Assembly: GCF_050003625.1 (NCBI RefSeq)
Contig: NC_134399.1
Coordinates: forward strand, 36,844,671-36,908,670
DNA: 64,000 nucleotides
Origin: Haematobia irritans
Taxonomy: Eukaryota; Arthropoda; Insecta; Diptera; Muscidae
Direction of reading: 5' to 3'
Shown here: positions 56,680-64,000 of the stretch, piece after piece
How the letters are laid out: the number at the start of each line of letters is the position of its first letter
Numbering within the stretch: the first letter of the stretch is position 1
Position numbers and translations under genes: made by a program
Notes under the pieces: model-generated
The model's database searches: none
Seen by the model: the letters and a program-made list of their open reading frames with translations, nothing else
What the model was told of the DNA's origin: nothing

Positions 56680-56965
56680 ACTACCAGCCAATAATTTTTT
56701 TCCAATAAAAACAGGTTAAATTTAGCGTTAGTCTAACTACGGAAATTATTTTCTGTGCATACATATGTGTCGCCCGATTTCGAAAAAGGGTCATTGCGCT
56801 TTTTTACTAACCGATCGTCGTCAAATTTTGCACATTGCAATCTTATTTGCCATTGCTTAATTATGCAGAAATTCATCGAAATCTGTTCAGAGGTAGGTAA
56901 GGTTCCCATATATCGTACCCTACGGGATATGTCCCAAACATGTTATGCTACTTTATGAACATTGT

Positions 56966-58222
56966 ATGCTTGCACTTAAAAATATTGTGTTAAAAAAGTT
57001 GAGTTGCAAACATATAATTTTTACACCCAAACATATGAAAAACAGTCCTTTTCGCCCGTGTAGATCCAAAAAGATGTTAATATCAAGCGAGTACGGAAAT
57101 CAATAAATTACGAATATTTAAAAATTGCAACTAACTGGAGCATCAGTACCAGTTCTGTGGTGGGTCCGTCAGTGGCAATTTGCACCAATTTTCCGTAGGG
57201 TAGACATGGGTCTACATTTGATCAAACTAATCCTATTTGTTTCAATTTCATTTTAAGTTTTTGATACCACTTCAACCCGGACTGTCGCAGATCATACAGT
57301 GCTTTTCAAAGTTTGCATACAGGATCTCAGAAGTTTTCTGATTTTATTCATCCTTCTTGTGTTCGATTATTTTCATGTGGACATGTTCCAAGTGTTTCAC
57401 TCTTAGCAAATTTTTTGAGAACTTCATAGAAATATTCTGGAATTTCCGTAAATACATGCTTTTCTAGATCACCATTCAAACAAGTAGTTACAAAATCTAC
57501 TTGGTGTATTTCAAAATCATTTTCGAAAGCTACAGCCGATAATAGGCGAATATGTATCGGAAAAATTCTCCCCTGGACTTTGGCTGCAGCCTTTTGCTAC
57601 TAGGCGTGCTATTTTCTATGCAAAATACTACGAATATTCCAACAGAAACTATGATTGATTCATGCTGTTGGATATTTAATTAAAATTCGGCCCGGCCATT
57701 CATGACTGTATATATACAGATGTTTATTTATTACCCTATAAGGCATGACGACTCTGACATAGGATGCAATTACAGATTAACAACATTGTTAACTGTCTTT
57801 GTTTTTGCGTTTATTCGTATTGTATGGTATTGTTTTACAAAATTAAATAATTTCAATTCAAAATGAATGACAAATAGTCACAAGGTGCCTACAATTCAAA
57901 GCCATATAGCAAATTATTCATAACCATGGTATACAAATAACACTCACTGCACCCATCTTTCAATGAATGAGGAGGATGGTGATTTCTTTAATAACCGATA
58001 TGAGTGACTTCATGTCGAATGTGATTAGAGGAAAATGACATTTAAACTGAAATTGTTTCTTGACATGACACATCAATTTCTATAGACGAACGGCGGTAGT
58101 TGTGACACAGGGTGATACAAAATATTTCATTAAATCACCATTCCCATTGCAGAGCGACATTTATCCGAATTCTAGTCTTCGTTCGCATACAAAACGAAAA
58201 ACAGCTGATTTTAGTTTCTCTA
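56966..58222. other. No gene; old HL2-like 3' hairpin relic
   Basis: GCTGTTGGATATTTAATTAA, then TTCGGCCCGGCC and ACTGTATATATAC at 57656-57715, is a decayed HL2 3' end. The rest shows no repeat family or frame I recognise. Confidence 0.4.
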
Positions 58223-58595
58223 AAAGGGATATTTTAAAAAATATTTAACGAAGCTATTGAAAAGGAACGAATAGGCATAAAAATACAAGGACTACCAATA
58301 AACAACATACGGTATGCAGATGACACCGTGATAATAGCTACCAATATATCTGTTTTACAAAGGCTCGTGGACAAACTTATATATGAGCGAATTATATGGT
58401 CTGAAAAAAATATATAAAAAACGAAAAATATGGTTGTGAGTAAAAAAGATGATCACGGTCACACCACACTAAAAATTAATAACAACATTATCGAACGAGT
58501 CACAAACTTCACATACCTTGGGGTAATATTAAACGAAAAATGGGATTCTTCGAAGGAAATTAAACGCCGTATAGAGATGGCCAGAGATGCCTTTT

Positions 58596-60186
<1,591 letters not shown>

Positions 60187-60737
60187 TCGAATATAAAAAG
60201 GTTTTTACAAACCATGACATAAACCTCTCTACAAAGGTCAGATTTGTAAAATCCTATATTTGGTCGGTACTACTCTACGCAGTTGAGACATGGACTATTA
60301 AAAATATTGATGAGATGAGACTTGAATCCTTCGAAATATGGGTGTATCGAAAAATTTTGAAAATTGCTTGGACAGATCGTGTACCAAACCACGAAGTTTT
60401 AAGAAGATTGAGATTGGAGAGACAATTGCTACGGCATGTTAAAACTCGAAAAATTGCATACTTGGGACACCTCATGAGAAATAACAAATACAGAATTCTG
60501 CAAACCATCATAAAGGGATCATAAAAATAGAAGGACAACGAGGAAGAGCCAGGTGAGAAGTAAACTGGCTGAAAAACATTCAAGAATGGACAGGCTACCG
60601 GGATGAATGTAATATGATATCAGCTGCAAGAAGTCGAGAGCTGTTTATGAAATGAAATTATTAACATTTTTGTTTAACTTATTGTATGATCGCTTATATC
60701 CGGATAACGGATTTGCAAATAAAGAAGAATAAGAAGG

Positions 60738-60891
60738 GGTATCTAATCGAAACGAAAGTCAATGCGAACGAAAACGTAACGTAATCTCTAAAATTGGGTT
60801 TCTCTAACTCGATGCGTTCGCATTTTGTCCAAATGAAATTTCAAAAGACCCTTCGTTTTGTGGAAAAAGGCATTTATAAATAAGGAAAAAC
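60738..60891. other. Short spacer, no gene
   Basis: Nothing recognised. Confidence 0.4.
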
Positions 60892-61275
60892 TTAGGTTAG
60901 GTTAGGTTAGGTGGCAGCCCGATGTATCAGGCTCACTTAGACTATTCAGTCCGTTGTGATACCACATTGGTGAACTTCTCTCTTATCACTGAGTGCTGCC
61001 CGATTCCATGTTAAGCTCAATGACAAGGGACCACCTTTTTATAGCCGAATACGAACGGCATTCCACATTGCCGTGAAACCACTTAGAGAAGATTTGAAAC
61101 CCTCAGAAATGTCACCAGCATTACTGAGGTGGGATAATCCACCACTGAAAAACTTTTTTGGTGTTTGGTCGAAGCAGGAATCGAACCCACGACCTTGTGT
61201 ATGCAAGGCGGGCATGCAAACCATTGCACCATGGTTAGCATGCCCATTCACCGTGGTGCAATGGGCATGCTAACT
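60892..61275 (-). mobile_element. tRNA-headed SINE, copy 6, with rearranged head
   Basis: Tail TTAGGTTAGGTTAGG from 60892; body and head on the minus strand to about 61232. The head is then followed by a second, inverted head piece: CCATTGCACCATGGTTAGCA, then TTCACCGTGGTGCAATGGGC, making a small fold-back. No clear target duplication. Confidence 0.82.
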
Positions 61276-62202
61276 ATAACTATATGCTTCTATAATTATA
61301 AATTTATTTATAGTTATAGCAAAGATAATTGAGTATAACAAGATTAAGCATTGTGCTCTTATAAAGAGAAAACAAATGTCAAGGTGTAGAGGGCTATGAG
61401 AAAAAATTGTTTTATTTGTCAATTTTTTCCAAAGCAGCTCTGCCCAGGAATAAATTTAAAACGGCAATATTCACATAAAACCATAATGAATATTCGCTTT
61501 AAAATACGCATACGTTTTATTTTAATTTTCTACAATCGTTTTGGTATTGCTTTTGTGGGTTTTTATTCAGAAATTTATGAAAAAAGCTAATGTTATGATA
61601 TTTTCCGACGCAAACGGCAGTACATTTGAGAGACACGTCGACGCAAACTTTATGATATTTTGTTGGCAGAGTCCTCTGGTGCTTCAGTTTTGCTATGACA
61701 AGACTGCATCTTCTTCTCAATTATCTTTGGCTATAGAAGCAGGCAGTGTTGCCAGTATTGGGGATATCCCCCAAAATTGGCGATATTTTTGTGTGAATGC
61801 GGACAAAATTTTCGAATTGGGAACTTGGGTATTTTTTGGGGATAGTAAATCAGGTTTAGAATAATGTTTACATGAAATACTTTTTTTTACATTCTAAAAA
61901 GATTGCTTGAGAGGTACAGTGTATCTTCTAAATATGAGAAAAGAAACTATTCTCCTCTTTAGTCCACGACATATGGTGCAAATGAAGCATTTGGAGTTGA
62001 AACGCAGTACGCAGGATTTTATAGGGGCCCAAGCGTTAAAATACATAGTTTTCTTGGCCATCACATTTTTCTACTATTGTCAAATCAAACGGATAGAAAT
62101 ATTTCGCCATCATCTTCATACATCACTGATTTGAACAATATATCCCTTAAATATCGGTATCATGGTTCGGCTATTTTTAACAACGCCTTCTATTGATCGA
62201 TG
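61276..62202. other. Apparently single-copy sequence, no gene identified
   Basis: AT-rich. Frames at 61541-61864 and 61907-62134 have no recognised domain and no supporting splice or start context. Confidence 0.35.
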
Positions 62203-62204
62203 CG

Positions 62205-62636
62205 AGCCATCGTGGTGCAATGGTTAGCATGCCCGCCTTGCATACACAAGGTCGTGGTTTCCATTCCTACTTCGACCGATCACCAGTTTTTCAGCGGTGG
62301 ATTATGCCACCTTAGTAACGCTGGTGACATTTCTGAGTGTTTCAAAGTTTCTCTAAGTGGTTTCACTGCAGTTTTGAACGCCGTTCGGACTCTGGCTTAT
62401 ACCACCTTAGTAATGCTGGTGACATTTCCCAGTGTTTCAAAGCTTTTCTAAGTGGTTTCACTGCAATTTGAAACGCCGTTCGGACTCTGCTATAAAAAAG
62501 AGGTCCCTTGTCATTGAGCTTAACAGGGAATCGGGCAGCACTCAGTGATAAGAGAGAAGTTCAACACTGTGGTATCACAATGGACTGAATAGTCGAAGTG
62601 AGCCTGATATATCGGGCTGCCACTATAGCTAACCTA
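62205..62636 (+). mobile_element. tRNA-headed SINE, copy 7, with internal duplication
   Basis: Head GAGCCATCGTGGTGCAATGG at about 62205. The body segment TTATGCCACCTTAGTAACGC..GGACTCTG (about 62302-62394) is repeated at 62398-62489 (TTATACCACC..GGACTCTG), about 96 bp per copy. The tail is reduced to GCTAACCTAGCC. Confidence 0.88.
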
Positions 62637-62950
62637 GCCGGAATTGTTTCGCCATGGAAGGGTCATATGTAACGTAAAAATTGTTACTGTCGCTTTGAAG
62701 GCAGAGATTTCTGATATCTTGATATCTAACGTGATCATGGAACAATCTTCCATATAGGTTACCAGGTTGATATCTGGTGAAGAGATGATGAAGAGAAGCC
62801 TCGCTACACAAATGTTAAAAAGGAGGGAGACACTATTCCTCCATGTATGCCTAGTTTATTCATTCTAGATGAAAATTTTTATCCCGAAATTCCTTAGAGG
62901 GGCGAATAATTTTTTCGAAATTCCTTAGATGATTGTCTACCAGCCATACA

Positions 62951-63133
62951 CACCCAGAGAAGGAATATGATACCATGTTATTTTCTCGATGATTATGTAT
63001 ATGATTTCGGCGACCATGTTGATGGTCGAAAAAACAAAATTTTTGCGACAAAAATGTTCCATGTTCACCGTTCAAAAAAAAAACATTTTGCTCTTGAAAC
63101 AAGTTTGTGGTGATCAGATTCCTTCTCTGCGTG
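62951..63133. mobile_element. Short TIR element (CACCCAGAGAAGGAAT ends)
   Basis: Left CACCCAGAGAAGGAATATGA, right ATCAGATTCCTTCTCTGCGT then G, flanked by CA at 62949-62950 and 63134-63135. 183 bp, non-coding. The same left end occurs near 40118. Confidence 0.72.
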
Positions 63134-63286
63134 CAGTCAGCCCATCATCTCTTACAATAATTTGGGGTGGAGTGATCCATAAAATCTCTTAAAAAGGCTT
63201 ACTATGTCAATGCCTTTGGACAAATCCTACGAGAGTTTTACGTGCATATGTAGTCTACCTGCAATGTTCGCTATTAAGTCATGGTT

Positions 63287-63305
63287 AGGTTAACCTAACC
63301 TAACC
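63287..63305 (+). repeat. SINE-tail-like insertion with 12-bp duplication
   Basis: AGGTTAACCTAACCTAACC is flanked by TAAGTCATGGTT at 63275-63286 and 63306-63317, as if only the SINE tail had been inserted. Confidence 0.6.
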
Positions 63306-64000
63306 TAAGTCATGGTTGCAATCCTGTTCTTGCAGAAACCATATTGATATTCGGCCAACAAGTGGAGATGTCTCCGCAAAAGTGAACCTTGAGCTTGATG
63401 ATCCAAAGGAGGCTCTCTGTTTCGATGACAACATTTCGAAGTTCTAAAAGCAGTGTTCTTACATATATGTACTCCACACTATTGTGGCATAGCTGACCCC
63501 ATAAGAATCCCTGTGATGGTTAAGACCCCTGTTGTTATGTTTTCTAATGACATGCTTACCTGTTGTTGTGAGTTGTAATTTTCGAAATCCATGCCGGTGA
63601 TTGAAGGCTGGAAAATTTTCCGCTAGACTCGGGAAGAAGCATCAAGTTCCGTGACTATAGGTGAGAGAAGGTCGCTACAATTCCTCCTTGCTTGAGTCTT
63701 TGCTGTCTTTAGCAATGGAATCTCCCCACCGTTTTCGATATAATGGATGGTTCAAATGACACATTGAGGAGTCTGATCAAGTATCCAACTCCCATTATTC
63801 CTGGATACTTCGAAATCCCTTGGAGACAATGTTTTAGATGCTAGGACGCTATTGATGACATCGGAAACTTCAATTGTGAAAAATAGCCCCTATTTTTCAC
63901 AATTGATCGTTGGATGGAAGACCAGGAATGCGATGACTGGTTCTCTTTATTGTTCCATCACTCTCGGTATGGCCACTAAATTGTGGCTTGAAAAACCTCA

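Larger units (their letters stand above)
54212..56757. mobile_element. CAC-ended TIR element inside HL4
   Basis: Left CACCGAAAAAAAGTGATCTG, right GGAAATTATTTTCTGTG, flanked by CA at 54210-54211 and 56758-56759. Its own sequence is only 54212-54582 and 56680-56757; the rest is nested HL3. Confidence 0.68.
53918..56965 (+). mobile_element. HL4 Helentron-like element (outer shell of a four-level nest)
   Basis: 5' end TATACCCTAAACCACATAGT with GGTCAGGGTA (hairpin). ATAAAATATATGCCGATCGA core and GTCCGTCCGTCC near 54067. Interrupted at AGCTCCCA (54211) and resumes at 56758 (CATACATATGTGTCGCCCGA), giving the normal HL4 order seen near 58885-58915. The 3' end is not found; the sequence fades near 56965. 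Confidence 0.75.
62637..64000. other. Apparently single-copy sequence, no gene identified
   Basis: Contains a short TIR element (62951-63133) and a SINE-tail-like insertion (63287-63305). Other frames are short and carry no recognisable domain. Confidence 0.35.

Overview
This is animal nuclear DNA, almost certainly from a higher (calyptrate, muscid-like) fly. It is AT-rich and has no operons or bacterial signals. It is packed with dipteran repeats: Tc1/mariner elements, hAT elements, tRNA-headed SINEs, LINE and gypsy remnants, and elements carrying (TA)n and (GTCY)n tracts as described for Drosophila mini-me/DINE-1. I see no intact host protein gene, rRNA gene or functional tRNA. The longest open frames are decayed transposases or artefacts of repeat arrays.

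The dominant class is a set of non-coding elements that I call HL ('Helentron-like'). They share one architecture: a 5' imperfect hairpin (TATACCC..GGGTATA), often a (TA)n/(GTCY)n core, a tandem array, an inverted copy of the 5' end near the 3' end, a GC-rich 3' hairpin, and a final CTTGT. They insert between two T's without a longer target duplication. I separate four lineages by 5' end: HL1 TATACCCTCCACC, HL2 (T)ACACCCACCACC, HL3 TATACCCTGCGCC and HL4 TATACCCTAAACC. Their arrays have a 153-bp unit in every lineage. HL1 also carries a 29-bp array. The Helentron/DINE-1 assignment is inference from structure.

Layout. 1-3965: an old degenerate repeat field holding a DD37E transposon and a SINE. 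3966-8899: an HL2 element split by an HL3 element, itself split by a TIR element and a hAT element. 8900-10247: no repeat or gene recognised. 10248-12012: a mariner pseudogene split by a DD37E transposon, followed by SINEs. 12636-16506: HL2 and HL1 pieces, an AT-rich TIR element, and a small hAT carrying a SINE. 16507-17739: apparently single-copy. 17740-21796: a gypsy remnant split by a TIR element (itself holding an HL1) and by a SINE. 20278-27343: a perfect-looking 3533-bp tandem duplication. 27664-30419: an HL1 with a TIR insert. 30738-31669: a DD41D transposon. 31828-36207: a hAT inside a hAT, with a DD37E inside. 36513-39093: apparently single-copy. 39094-43552: HL1 inside a TIR element inside HL1. 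43820-45535: an HL2 fragment and a 29-bp array. 46773-51452: an HL2 split by a DD37E and by an unusual 1.9-kb fold-back insert with a 14-bp target duplication. 51453-53377: apparently single-copy. 53378-56965: a TIR element, then a four-level HL4/TIR/HL3/HL3 nest. 58223-60737: a LINE remnant split by an HL4. 60892-64000: SINEs, a short TIR element and sparse sequence.

The nesting gives a relative chronology. DD37E and hAT elements, SINEs and HL elements all inserted after the older HL2/HL4, LINE and gypsy copies. No set of genes here works together as a pathway.
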